From Thiohalocapsa sp964524185 (GTDB lineage: Bacteria; Pseudomonadota; Gammaproteobacteria; Chromatiales; Chromatiaceae): 64,000 bases of DNA. Below the pieces are notes generated by a model. That model saw only the letters and a program-made list of their open reading frames with translations, searched no databases and was not told the DNA's origin. Of the stretch, positions 20,459 to 28,542 are shown in pieces (positions within the stretch are counted from its first letter, which is position 1; each line of letters opens with the position of its first letter). The DNA is taken from contig CAZGCI010000002.1 in NCBI GenBank assembly GCA_964524185.1, positions 20,455-84,454 of the forward strand, in the 5' to 3' direction. The position numbers and the translations under genes are program-made.

Positions 20459-20824
20459 ATGATGCCCGAAGCCACAACATCGCCCAACCCCGTGCTAAAT
20501 GACGCAAGCCACGACGACGACGTGCAGTTGTTCGCCGACGATGCAGACATCGAGCGCGCGTCGCGCTCGCTGAAGGCCATGTCACACCCCCTGCGGCTCA
20601 AGATACTCTGCACGCTCGGCGCGGAGGAAGTCAGCGTCCAGGACATCGTCGAGCACGTGGGCACCTCCCAGAGCAACATTTCTCAGCACCTCGCCATTCT
20701 GCGCGACAAGGGTATCTTGGCCTCCCGCAAAGACGCCAATCGTGTTTACTACCGGGTGGGGGATGGTCGCACTTTGCAGCTGATCGGCATGATGCGGGAA
20801 GTGTTCTGCCAGCACTCGCGTTGA
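20459..20824 (+). CDS. ArsR-family winged-helix regulator
   Basis: 121 residues (a second ATG at 20462 is equally possible). The winged-helix core starts at ASRSLKAMSHPLRLKILCTL (about 40-59), with the recognition helix TSQSNISQHLAILRDKGIL and the wing KDANRVYYRVGD. There is no CxC or CxxC metal site in the alpha-3 helix; Cys residues occur at about 54 and 118 only. This resembles the redox- or sulfide-responsive ArsR members (BigR/SqrR/YgaV type) more than arsenic sensors, but this is only a suggestion. The neighbouring downstream gene is a rhodanese, which fits a sulfur link. It is transcribed away from envC. Confidence 0.85.
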   Translation: MMPEATTSPNPVLNDASHDDDVQLFADDADIERASRSLKAMSHPLRLKILCTLGAEEVSVQDIVEHVGTSQSNISQHLAILRDKGILASRKDANRVYYRVGDGRTLQLIGMMREVFCQHSR

Positions 20825-20912
20825 CGCCGCGCCCGCCCGGCGCACACGCGCGCAGCACACCTCGCCCCGCAAGCAGGCCAGACTCACCGCCCATCCCGGC
20901 TCCGCAGCGCAG

Positions 20913-20941
20913 GTGACGAGCCGCACCCACGTCTTTATACT
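20913..20941 (+). promoter_or_regulatory. Likely sigma-70 promoter for the rhodanese-secB-gpsA genes
   Basis: GTGACG (20913-20918) is followed after 17 bp by TATACT (20936-20941), an excellent -10. It lies 84 bp upstream of the rhodanese start in the 201-bp gap after arsR. Confidence 0.5.
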
Positions 20942-21025
20942 TTCGCGCTGCGTTCGTCACACCGCCTCGCCCCGCTCCCGGCACGGGTCCCCGACGACCC
21001 GACACCAACCCTACTGGTCTCCCCG

Positions 21026-21451
21026 ATGCAGGCACAGATCATCGAATTCATGGGCAACCATTGGGTGTTGTTCGCGGTCCTCGGCGTCGTCCTTGGGCTC
21101 CTGACCTACAACTTGCTGGTGGGTGACAAGGGCTCCGTGGACCCCATGGCCGCGACGACGCTGATCAACCAGCAGGAAGCGGCCGTGGTGGACGTCCGAC
21201 CCGCAGCGGACTTCGCCAAGGGCCATATCCTCCATGCCACCAACATCCCGATGAACGGTTTCAGCAAGCAAACCGCGGCGTTGGCCAAGTTCAAGGACAA
21301 GCCCATCATCATCACCTGCCGCTCCGGGGCCCAGTCACAGGCGGCCTGCCACGTGCTGCGTAAGGCTGGCTTTCCGGAGGTCTACAACTTGAAGGGCGGC
21401 GTACTCGCGTGGGAAAGCGCCAATCTGCCGCTGACGCGTAAGAAGCGCTAA
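21026..21451 (+). CDS. Membrane-anchored rhodanese-like sulfurtransferase (YibN-like)
   Basis: 141 residues. An N-terminal membrane helix (NHWVLFAVLGVVLGLLTYNLL, about 10-30) is followed by one rhodanese domain. The active-site loop is TCRSGAQSQAA with Cys at about 99. The VVDVRPAADFAKGHI CH2A-type motif and YNLKGGVLAWE end motif are complete. In enterobacteria yibN heads the yibN-grxC-secB-gpsA cluster; here secB and gpsA follow, but grxC is missing. It may carry persulfide sulfur at the membrane. Confidence 0.88.
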   Translation: MQAQIIEFMGNHWVLFAVLGVVLGLLTYNLLVGDKGSVDPMAATTLINQQEAAVVDVRPAADFAKGHILHATNIPMNGFSKQTAALAKFKDKPIIITCRSGAQSQAACHVLRKAGFPEVYNLKGGVLAWESANLPLTRKKR

Positions 21452-21539
21452 CTGCTGGCAACATCGGCCCACCACCCAGCACCGCGGCGGCATGGCCGCA
21501 GCACGCACCCCTACGACAGCAGCACCGGAGCACGTCAGC

Positions 21540-22037
21540 ATGGCCGAAGATACTCAAGCCCAGGGCGGCAACGAGCGACAATTCGCCTTGAGGACCGTCT
21601 ACCTCAAGGACCTCTCCTTCGAGTCGCCGAACGCCCCGTCCATCTTTCAGGGCGAATGGAAGCCCGAGACCGCGCTCCATCTGGACATCAAAGTGAATCA
21701 GCTCGATGAGCAGTCGCACGAGATCGTCCTGACCATCACGGTTACCGCGAAGGCGGGCGAGAAGACGGCCTATCTGGTGGAGGTTCAGCAGGCCGGCATC
21801 GTCGCTGCGCAAGGCTTTCAGCAGCAGGAGTATGGACCACTGTTTTACGTGTACTGCCCAAGCCTCCTTTTCCCCTACGCGCGCCAAGCCGTCACCGACG
21901 TGGTCGCCAAGGGCGGCTTTCCACAGCTCGTACTCCAGCACATCAACTTTGACGCCATCTATGCGCAGAAGCTGGCTGAGAAGCAGCAGGAGCAGACGGC
22001 CGGCGACGGCGCCGAGCAGCAGCGCACGACCCACTGA
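21540..22037 (+). CDS. secB: Protein-export chaperone SecB
   Basis: 165 residues from ATG at 21540-21542, with GGAG 9 bp upstream. Conserved SecB features are intact: FALRTVYLKDLSFESPNAP, the peptide-groove region VVEVQQAG (here LVEVQQAGIV) and CPSLLFPYARQAVTDVVAKGGFPQLVL. SecB keeps preproteins unfolded and hands them to SecA. It ends 9 bp before gpsA, so the two are surely cotranscribed. The N- and C-terminal tails are acidic and Gln-rich. Confidence 0.96.
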   Translation: MAEDTQAQGGNERQFALRTVYLKDLSFESPNAPSIFQGEWKPETALHLDIKVNQLDEQSHEIVLTITVTAKAGEKTAYLVEVQQAGIVAAQGFQQQEYGPLFYVYCPSLLFPYARQAVTDVVAKGGFPQLVLQHINFDAIYAQKLAEKQQEQTAGDGAEQQRTTH

Positions 22038-22046
22038 GCCGCCGTC

Positions 22047-23057
22047 TTGGCCGCGACCACGCGCGAGGACATCGCGGTCCTGGGGGCTGGCTCCTGGGGT
22101 ACGGCGCTCGCCCTCTTGCTGTGCCGCAACGGTCACGGCGTACGCTTGTGGGGTCACGACCCGGAACACATTGCAGCACTGCGTCAGGACTGCGAGAACC
22201 GCGCTTTCCTACCAGGCTTCACGCTGCCCCCCGAACTAGTCCCTGTGGCGGGGCTCGACGCTGCCATGGACGGTGCAACCGCCGTACTCGTGGTGGTACC
22301 AAGCCAAGTCTTCCGGGCCGTGCTGACGCAGCTCGCGCCCCTTCTCCCGGCAGGGCTTGCGGTCGCCTGGGCCACCAAGGGCTTCGAGCCGGACAGCGGT
22401 CGACTGCTGCAAACAGTCGCCCTGGACCAGCTCGGCCCCCGGGATCTCGGCATCCTCTCCGGCCCGAGCTTCGCGCAGGAGGTCGCGCGTGGGCTGCCCA
22501 CGGCCGTCACCGTCGCCGCCTCTGCACCCGCCTACGCGCAGCGTCTGGCAGACCTGGTGCACGGACCGCGCTTTCGCGCATACACGCAAGACGACCTCAT
22601 CGGCGTACAGGTGGGCGGTGCAGCGAAGAACGTCATCGCCATCGCCACGGGCATCGCCGATGGGCTCGGCTTCGGTGCCAATACGCGAGCTGCGCTCATC
22701 ACCCGCGGCCTCGCCGAGGTGATCCGTCTGGGCGAAGCGCTGGGCGCACGCCGTGAGACCTTCTTAGGCCTGGCGGGGCTCGGCGACCTGGTGCTCACCT
22801 GCACCGATAATCAATCCCGTAACCGCCGCCTGGGGCTGGCGCTCGCAGCCGGCCAATCCGCGGCGGCCGCCATGGCCGAGATCGGGCAAGAAGTGGAAGG
22901 CGTGGTGACAGCGCGAGCCGTGCATGCCATGGCCAACGCCCACGGTATCGACATGCCCATTTCGGCCGAGGTGTACGCAGTGCTCTACGCAGACCGCACG
23001 CCAGGTGAAGCCACCCGGCGCCTGCTGGAACGGGCGGGCAAGTCCGAGCTCGATTGA
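22047..23057 (+). CDS. gpsA: NAD(P)-dependent glycerol-3-phosphate dehydrogenase GpsA
   Basis: 336 residues from TTG at 22047-22049. It makes sn-glycerol 3-phosphate from dihydroxyacetone phosphate for phospholipids. The N-terminal Rossmann motif is VLGAGSWGTALALLL, and the catalytic region holds VGGAAKNVIAIATGIADGLGFG with the active-site Lys. LGDLVLTCTDNQSRNRRLG is the substrate-loop motif. A TTG start is unusual but no ATG lies nearby in frame. It is the last gene of the rhodanese-secB-gpsA run; a converging trmL follows after 207 bp. Confidence 0.96.
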   Translation: MAATTREDIAVLGAGSWGTALALLLCRNGHGVRLWGHDPEHIAALRQDCENRAFLPGFTLPPELVPVAGLDAAMDGATAVLVVVPSQVFRAVLTQLAPLLPAGLAVAWATKGFEPDSGRLLQTVALDQLGPRDLGILSGPSFAQEVARGLPTAVTVAASAPAYAQRLADLVHGPRFRAYTQDDLIGVQVGGAAKNVIAIATGIADGLGFGANTRAALITRGLAEVIRLGEALGARRETFLGLAGLGDLVLTCTDNQSRNRRLGLALAAGQSAAAAMAEIGQEVEGVVTARAVHAMANAHGIDMPISAEVYAVLYADRTPGEATRRLLERAGKSELD

Positions 23058-23264
23058 GCAAGTACTAAGGCGATGCTGTCAACGTTCATACATCTGCCTT
23101 GTCTTGACACCCGCCTTCGGCCTCGCGCTGGCGCTGCCTTGGCTTGCTTTGCTCGCGCCAGCACGCCTTGAAGGCGAACGTCCCTCCTTCGTCTAACGGC
23201 CGGGGTCATCTGGCCGGCGTCATCTGGTCTTAAAGTTTCCGGCAAACGCCTAAAGCCGCTGCGG

Positions 23265-23732
23265 TCAGCCCCCCGCACCGGCAAAGCCGCACTGGCGCCA
23301 GGCCTCGTAGACCACCACCGCCACGGCATTGGAGAGGTTCACGCTGCGGCTGTCGGCACGCATCGGTAGGCGCAATCGGTGGGCCGGGGGCAGCGCCTCG
23401 AGCACGGCCTGTGGCAGACCCCGTGTCTCTGGACCGAACAGCAGCGCGTCGCCCTGGTCATAGCGGCAGTCCGCATAGCACATGCTGCCACGGGTGCTGA
23501 AGGCGAGGAGTCGACGCCAACGAATAGCCCCGTGGCAAGCCTCCAGCGAATCGTGTACTGTCACCGCCGCATACTCGCGATAGTCCAGACCGGCGCGGCG
23601 CAACCGTCGGTCATCCAGTTCGAAACCGAGGGGCCTGATGAGGTGCAGCGCGGCACCGGTGTTGGCGCAAAGGCGGATCACATTGCCGGTGTTCGGCGGG
23701 ATCTCCGGCTGATAGAGGATCACGTGAAACAT
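23265..23732 (-). CDS. trmL: tRNA (cytidine/uridine-34-2'-O)-methyltransferase TrmL
   Basis: 155 residues, a minimal SPOUT methyltransferase. The N-terminal motif QPEIPPNTGNVIRLCANTG, the central LLFGPETRGLP and the knot motif LPMRADSRSVNLSNAVAVVVYE are all characteristic of TrmL (YibK), which methylates the wobble 2'-OH of certain leucine tRNAs. Its presence next to secB-gpsA is the usual gammaproteobacterial arrangement. The start codon overlaps a parS-like half site (23716-23731). Confidence 0.94.
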   Translation of the reverse strand: MFHVILYQPEIPPNTGNVIRLCANTGAALHLIRPLGFELDDRRLRRAGLDYREYAAVTVHDSLEACHGAIRWRRLLAFSTRGSMCYADCRYDQGDALLFGPETRGLPQAVLEALPPAHRLRLPMRADSRSVNLSNAVAVVVYEAWRQCGFAGAGG

Positions 23733-23793
23733 GCTTGCGAGGACGTTGCGCAGGTGCAGATGCTAGAGGCGTCCGGCGGGAGCATGCGCGGCG

Positions 23794-23824
23794 TTGACCC
23801 TATCCCGGACGGCCGTGGTATATT
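23794..23824 (+). promoter_or_regulatory. Putative sigma-70 promoter for the 74-residue gene
   Basis: TTGACC (23794-23799) and TATATT (23819-23824) with a 19-bp spacer; shifting the -35 by one base gives 18. It is AT-richer than its surroundings and lies about 100 bp upstream of the small gene. Confidence 0.45.
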
Positions 23825-23925
23825 AAGAATTCTGCATATTGCGCAGCGGACAGTGAGGCCGAGCGAGGCGTGCCATTGCTGGCCGGTACAGCTAGATCAA
23901 CCGAACACCTAATGGGGAAACGACC

Positions 23926-24150
23926 ATGAGCGACATCGCCGCGCTGAAGAAAGAGAAGCAGGAGCTGATCGACAAGATGCTGGAGATGCAGAAACAGTTC
24001 ATCGAGCACGAGCACGAGAACGGCGTGTCTGGGAAGGACTACTGGGCCTCCAGCGATGGGCTGCTAGCCGACTACCGCCAGGAGTATATGGACATGGCGA
24101 ATCGCGTTGTGGACATCGCCCACGAAATCGTCGGCTCCAACCGCCTCTAA
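23926..24150 (+). CDS. Small conserved-looking hypothetical protein (74 aa)
   Basis: I cannot assign a function. The product is a charged helical protein: ALKKEKQELIDKMLEMQKQF (about 6-25) would form an amphipathic helix or short coiled coil. A polar loop HENGVSGKDYWASSDG follows, then a second helix (YRQEYMDMANRVVDIAHEIV). There is no membrane segment or cysteine. GGGGA lies 8 bp before the ATG, a -10/-35 pair stands upstream and a clear rho-independent terminator follows. It is thus a monocistronic, well-formed gene. It resembles short hypothetical proteins I associate with sulfur-oxidising gammaproteobacteria, but that recollection needs a search. Confidence 0.85.
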   Translation: MSDIAALKKEKQELIDKMLEMQKQFIEHEHENGVSGKDYWASSDGLLADYRQEYMDMANRVVDIAHEIVGSNRL

Positions 24151-24224
24151 CGACGACTTGCCCCAACTCGCCCGCATGCCTCGGCCGCATGCCGCGCCGA
24201 GGCTCGCGTGACACCCCAAAGGAT

Positions 24225-24256
24225 CCCGCACCGGCATGGCCGCTGCGGGGTTTTTT
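24225..24256 (+). terminator. Rho-independent terminator after the 74-residue gene
   Basis: CCCGCA (24225-24230) pairs with TGCGGG (24244-24249), with an inner CGGC/GCCG stem, and is followed by TTTTTT at 24251-24256. It is the only textbook terminator seen in the window. Confidence 0.88.
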
Positions 24257-24510
24257 GACCGTACGTCAGCCGCGAGCGGCACCCACCCTATACCCGCTAG
24301 CGAGGCGAGGCCTCCGACCGACGAGCGAGTGGCTCGCCGGCACTATACCGGGTCGCTGACGGGCCAGGGCCGACGGGCGGTCTAGCACCCCGGGCATCAG
24401 CGGTTGCGCCTCCGGTCTCGGCACTTGGCCCTTTCCCCTCCCGGCGCACGCAACGCGCAGGGGCCTCGCAAACTTGACGCATCTGCAAAGATCTGGTGCG
24501 GACAAGCACT

Positions 24511-25881
24511 CTAGTGTCGCGCGCCGATCCAGCGTTCCCGATATTCGTTCTCGAAGAAGAATTCCGGCTCACCGAAGGCCGGCTTTAAGTCGTCGAGCCA
24601 GGTCGCCAGCGGATCGAACTGCGCAAAAAATGGCCGATTCACCCAGTCTGGGTTGCGCGCCTGCAGGAAGCGGAGCACGAAGACCTTCTCGCCCGCAACC
24701 TCGGCCACCCCGGTGATCTCGACCTTCCCGGGCGCCGCACTCATGCTCGGTCCGCGGGCGGTACGTGCGAGACCCGAGACTTGCTGGATGGCCTCACGGT
24801 AGATCTCCCAAGCACGCACCAGCGGCACCTTGAAGTACCGGTGTGCACCCGTGTCACGCTCCACGAACATGTAATACGGAATCACACCGAGCTGCACCTG
24901 CCGGCGCCAAAGGGGCGCCCAGGCATCTGGGTCGTCGTTGATGTGCGCCAGCAGTGGTCCCTGGGTGCGGATCTCAGCACCGGTGGCGCGGATGCGCTCG
25001 ATGGCAAGCTCGCACACGTCGGTGTCCAGCTCGCGCCAATGGTTGAAGTGTGCCATCAGGGCCACGTGCTTGCCGGCGGCCACAAGCCGTTCTAGTAACG
25101 CCAGCAGGGCATCGCTGTCGGCGTCGCTGGTGAAGCGGTACGGCCAGAAGGTCAGCGCCTTGGTGCCAAGACGGATGGTCTGCACATGCGCGAAGTCTCG
25201 GTGCAAAAGGGGCTCTAGATAGCCCTCCAGGTGGCGGGTCTTCATGACCATCGGGTCGCCGCCGGTCACCAGTAGGTCGGTCACACAATGATGCTGGCGA
25301 AGGTAGGCGTGCAGCCCCCGGGCCTCGGTGGTGGCGATGCGTAGCGCCTTGTCGCCGATGAATTGGGCCCACCGGAAGCAGAAACTGCAATAGGCATGGC
25401 AAGTCTGGCCCTGGCTCGGAAAGAACAGGACGGTCTCACGATACTTGTGCTGGATGCCAGTGACGAGGTCGCCGCTGGGCAGCCGCGGGGCATTCAGCTC
25501 ACGCTGGCCCGCCGGATGGGGGTTGAGCTCCTGGCGGATGCGGGCCACTGCGGCATCGAGCTCCGCACGTTCGGCATCGCGCCCCAGCAGATCCGCCACG
25601 TGCGCATAGTGCTGCGGCGCCAACATGCCCGCCTGGGGGAACGTGAGCTGGAAGATCGGATCATCCGGCACGTTCGTCCAGTCGATGAGTTGTTCGATGA
25701 CGTACTCATTGACCCGAAACGGCAGCACCGTGGAGACGACCTTCATTGCGAAGCGCTGCTCAGCCGGCAGATGGTGGATCGCCGTGATGCGATCGAGGTC
25801 GCGCTGGGTGTAGACGTGAAACGGCCGTCCCTGTGCGGGCGCGCCGATTTGGCCTGTCGGAAGCAGGTTGGTGGCAGTCAT
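24511..25881 (-). CDS. KamA-family radical SAM aminomutase (lysine 2,3-aminomutase-like)
   Basis: 456 residues from ATG at 25879-25881, preceded by a strong AGGAG 8 bp away. The radical SAM cluster motif is CHAYCSFCFRW (CxxxCxxC, about residue 150). LLVTGGDPMVMKTRHLEGYL, TIRLGTKALTFWPYRF and FNHWRELDTDVCELAI match the KamA barrel. PLP-binding Lys is in SAAPGKVEITGV (about residue 390). The usual PGGGGK is reduced to APGK. The Asp seven residues before Lys, which binds the lysine epsilon-amino group in clostridial enzyme, is Ser here. It is too long for EpmB. No beta-lysine acetyltransferase lies next to it. The substrate is uncertain. Confidence 0.85.
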   Translation of the reverse strand: MTATNLLPTGQIGAPAQGRPFHVYTQRDLDRITAIHHLPAEQRFAMKVVSTVLPFRVNEYVIEQLIDWTNVPDDPIFQLTFPQAGMLAPQHYAHVADLLGRDAERAELDAAVARIRQELNPHPAGQRELNAPRLPSGDLVTGIQHKYRETVLFFPSQGQTCHAYCSFCFRWAQFIGDKALRIATTEARGLHAYLRQHHCVTDLLVTGGDPMVMKTRHLEGYLEPLLHRDFAHVQTIRLGTKALTFWPYRFTSDADSDALLALLERLVAAGKHVALMAHFNHWRELDTDVCELAIERIRATGAEIRTQGPLLAHINDDPDAWAPLWRRQVQLGVIPYYMFVERDTGAHRYFKVPLVRAWEIYREAIQQVSGLARTARGPSMSAAPGKVEITGVAEVAGEKVFVLRFLQARNPDWVNRPFFAQFDPLATWLDDLKPAFGEPEFFFENEYRERWIGARH

Positions 25882-26517
25882 TGGGAAGTCTCCTTCCTGC
25901 GTTGTCAGCCCGGCACCGGGAGCACGCACCGGCATGCGTCGCGATGCCCCTGCGCGCGTGGTGTCGATACGAGGCTGGATGAAGGGGTCGCGGGCTGTGC
26001 CGGCGGGCGGTGATACGCCTCGGATACCGGGGGCCGCGAGGTCTCGGGAGTCCGCTCGACGGCGGGTGAACGGCAGGTAGTCTAGTCGTGTTACGCCGCC
26101 GCGCCATCACGGTTTGGTGACGATGGGCGGCGACGGTCACCGAGATCCGATCAGCGTAGCATGGTTCGACCGGTCCTGCTGCAACGCGCATCGCTTCGGT
26201 ACCAGTCGATCAACCGATCTGCCGGCAAGGTGACGCCAGGTCTGGATCGGTGTCTCATCCCTCCCCAGGCGCTGCCCCAGACCGACGAGTGGCTGGGGCA
26301 GCACGCGATGGGCTAGTTACTGGCAAAGGCCGAGTGACGATGTGTGTACGCGCACCCCTGACGTCGGGGTTTGCGCCTCGCCCCTCGGCCCTTACCCCTG
26401 CCGGACACAAGACGCGGCCTGAAAGCTCGTTGCAGCTGCAACTTATGGAGCCTTCAAGCCATCAAGCGCCGACTGGACCTGGCCCCGGCGCTTATCCAAC
26501 CCCTGGTCGAATGGCTC
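25882..26517. other. Gene-free stretch upstream of the aminomutase
   Basis: 636 bp without a convincing gene on either strand. It contains the aminomutase leader, a GGTGAC/GTCACC inverted repeat near 26115-26140 and a strong hairpin at 26271-26302. I found no tRNA, and no clear promoter for the aminomutase. Confidence 0.6.
26271..26302. repeat. Perfect 10-bp inverted repeat (hairpin)
   Basis: GCTGCCCCAG (26271-26280) and CTGGGGCAGC (26293-26302) are exact reverse complements with a 12-base loop. No T-tract follows on either strand. It lies 215 bp beyond the end of the unknown gene at 26518-26916 and could stop its transcript or be a structured RNA element. Confidence 0.6.
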
Positions 26518-26916
26518 TCACCCCGCGCGCAGGTGCTGCTGGTACTTGGGCACGTCGTGCATAGCGAGCCGGATGGCGGTGCCCCGGGCGACCAGCGGCG
26601 GCAGGTTGCCCGCAAAATGCAGTTCCACCCGCAGGGCGCCGCGGCTCTCCAGCGGCAGCGGGATCATGTTCCGGTAGGTATAGATGTTGTCGTCAATGTC
26701 GCCGCCGATGCAGCTGACCGGCGTCTTGGGCAGCTCGCCTTCCACCTCGGGTGCGTCCAGGATCAAATCGCCCTGTTGCCACCAAAGCGTCTTTTCCGCG
26801 GACCCGGTCATGGTCTTAATGATCACAGCACGGGAGAAATGGATACACAGGCGCTCGGGGCTGTGCTCGATGGCGCTGATTTCGGACTCGGCAAGCTGAA
26901 TACTGGTGCTGTCCAT
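26518..26916 (-). CDS. Hypothetical protein, unknown function
   Basis: 132 residues from ATG at 26914-26916; longer in-frame starts exist but would overlap ntrC and look non-coding. I do not recognise a domain. The sequence is a soluble, beta-rich protein: ERLCIHFSRAVIIKTM, LWWQQGDLILDAPEV, GGDIDDNIYTYRNMIPLPL and ALRVELHFAGNLPPLVARG alternate hydrophobic and polar residues as in a small barrel or sandwich. There is no signal peptide. It lies 182 bp beyond the end of ntrC on the same strand and could be read from the ntrBC transcript. No strong ribosome site is seen. Confidence 0.7.
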   Translation of the reverse strand: MDSTSIQLAESEISAIEHSPERLCIHFSRAVIIKTMTGSAEKTLWWQQGDLILDAPEVEGELPKTPVSCIGGDIDDNIYTYRNMIPLPLESRGALRVELHFAGNLPPLVARGTAIRLAMHDVPKYQQHLRAG

Positions 26917-27097
26917 GGGGGCTGGCGATACGCATGGTGGCGGGATGTCGAGCTGTCGCCTCGTGGCACGGGCGGATATCGATGCAGACGAGACCGCATT
27001 CAACACTGACGCGGCACGCCCCAGGAAGACGTCGTCGCAGGCAGCAGACACAGTGTGAACGGCGCGGCGCCTTGGGCGCCGCATCGTGCAGACGCGC

Positions 27098-28534
27098 TCA
27101 GGCTGCGTCCTCGTTATCATCGCCGGCGGCACCGGCGCCGAAGTCCATATTCAGGTCCTTGATCTTGCGCGTAAGGGTGTTGCGGCCCCAGCCGAGTAGC
27201 TTGGCCGCCTCTTGCCGGCGGCCGCCGGTGTGCTCAAGAGCCACCTGGATCAGGATGCGCTCGAATGCCGGCAACGCCGACTCCAGGATGGCGCCGTCGC
27301 CTTGGCGCAGGCGTCGCCGGGTCCAAGCCCTGAGCGCAGTCTCCCACTGCTCGTCGCCGTCCTCGATGCCCTCGGCATCATTGAGATCCGGCGGCAGATC
27401 GTTGACGTGGATCTCTTTGGTGGACGCCATCACCGTGAGCCATCGCGCGGTGTTCTCGAGCTGGCGGACGTTCCCCGGCCAGTCCAGGCGTTCCAGGTGC
27501 GTGAGGGCGTCGAGGGCGATGGTCTTGGGCTCACAGCCAAGCTCCTGCCCCGCCTGGGTTAGGAAGTGGCGCATCAATAGCCCGATGTCCTCGCGGCGCT
27601 CGCGCAGGGGCGGGAGGTGGATGCGGATCACATTGAGTCGGTGAAAGAGGTCCTCGCGGAAGCGTCCCTGACGGACGTGGTCCTGGAGATTCTGATGGGT
27701 GGCGGCGATGATGCGCACGTCCACCTTGATGGGTGAGAGGCCTCCAACGCGGTAGAACTCACCGTCGGCGAGCACCCGCAGCAAGCGGGTCTGCAGCTCC
27801 GCCGGCATGTCGCCGATTTCATCTAGGAACAGGGTGCCGCCGTCGGCCTGCTCAAAACGGCCTTCGCGGCGTGTCTGCGCCCCGGTAAAGGCACCACGCT
27901 CATGGCCGAACAGCTCGGACTCCATGAGGTCCTTGGGTATCGCCGCCATGTTCAGCGCAATGAAGGGCGCCGCGGACCTCGGGCTGTGCCGGTGCAGCGC
28001 TCGGGCGACCAGCTCCTTGCCGGTGCCGGACTCGCCGTTGATGAGTACGGTGATATTCGAGCGCGCCAGGCGGCCAATGGCCCGGAAAACCTCTTGCATG
28101 GCCGGCGCTTCCCCGATGATGTCAGGGCTGTTCTCCAGTGACACGGCACTGGCGCCCGCCTGCTCTTGTGCGCGGCAGGCGCGGCGGACCTGGTCCACGG
28201 CCTCGTCGAGGTCGAAAGGCTTCGGGAGGTACTCGAAGGCCCCGCCATGGAAGGCGGAAACGGCGCTATCGAGGTCCGAGTGCGCGGTCATGATGATGAC
28301 CGGCAGCGTCGGGTAGCGGCTGTTGACCTGCTGCAGAAGCTCCAGGCCGTCGATGCCGGGCATGCGGATGTCAGACAGGATGACGTCCGGGCGGTCGCGG
28401 TTTAGGGCGTCCATGATGCCGACGCCGTTGGAAAAACAGGTCACATCCATGTCCGCCTGCCGCAGGGCGCGCTCCAGCACCCAGCGGATGGAGCGGTCGT
28501 CGTCGATGACCCAAACGTTGGGGACCTTCGTCAT
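27098..28534 (-). CDS. ntrC: Nitrogen regulator NtrC (sigma-54-dependent response regulator)
   Basis: 478 residues. The receiver domain (1-125) has the acidic pair WVIDDDRS, the phospho-acceptor Asp at about 55 (LSDIRMPG) and the conserved Lys in LPKPFDL. The AAA+ domain (about 145-380) shows Walker A GESGTGKE, the sigma-54-contact loop ERGAFTGAQTRREG and Walker B GGTLFLDEIGD. The C-terminus is a Fis-type helix-turn-helix (GGRRQEAAKLLGWGRNTLTRKIKDL). NtrC activates glnA and other nitrogen genes when glutamine is low. It follows ntrB after 8 bp. Confidence 0.96.
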   Translation of the reverse strand: MTKVPNVWVIDDDRSIRWVLERALRQADMDVTCFSNGVGIMDALNRDRPDVILSDIRMPGIDGLELLQQVNSRYPTLPVIIMTAHSDLDSAVSAFHGGAFEYLPKPFDLDEAVDQVRRACRAQEQAGASAVSLENSPDIIGEAPAMQEVFRAIGRLARSNITVLINGESGTGKELVARALHRHSPRSAAPFIALNMAAIPKDLMESELFGHERGAFTGAQTRREGRFEQADGGTLFLDEIGDMPAELQTRLLRVLADGEFYRVGGLSPIKVDVRIIAATHQNLQDHVRQGRFREDLFHRLNVIRIHLPPLRERREDIGLLMRHFLTQAGQELGCEPKTIALDALTHLERLDWPGNVRQLENTARWLTVMASTKEIHVNDLPPDLNDAEGIEDGDEQWETALRAWTRRRLRQGDGAILESALPAFERILIQVALEHTGGRRQEAAKLLGWGRNTLTRKIKDLNMDFGAGAAGDDNEDAA

Positions 28535-28542
28535 CGGTTACC

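Noticed and set aside
23716..23731. parS-like sequence AGGATCACGTGAAACA at the start of trmL
   Set aside because: Right half perfect, but three mismatches in the left half, and it is explained by the conserved MFHVI codons; about 16 kb from the other sites.
26150..26200. GGTTCGACC stretch resembling a tRNA T-loop
   Set aside because: No acceptor stem, anticodon arm or CCA context could be built around it.
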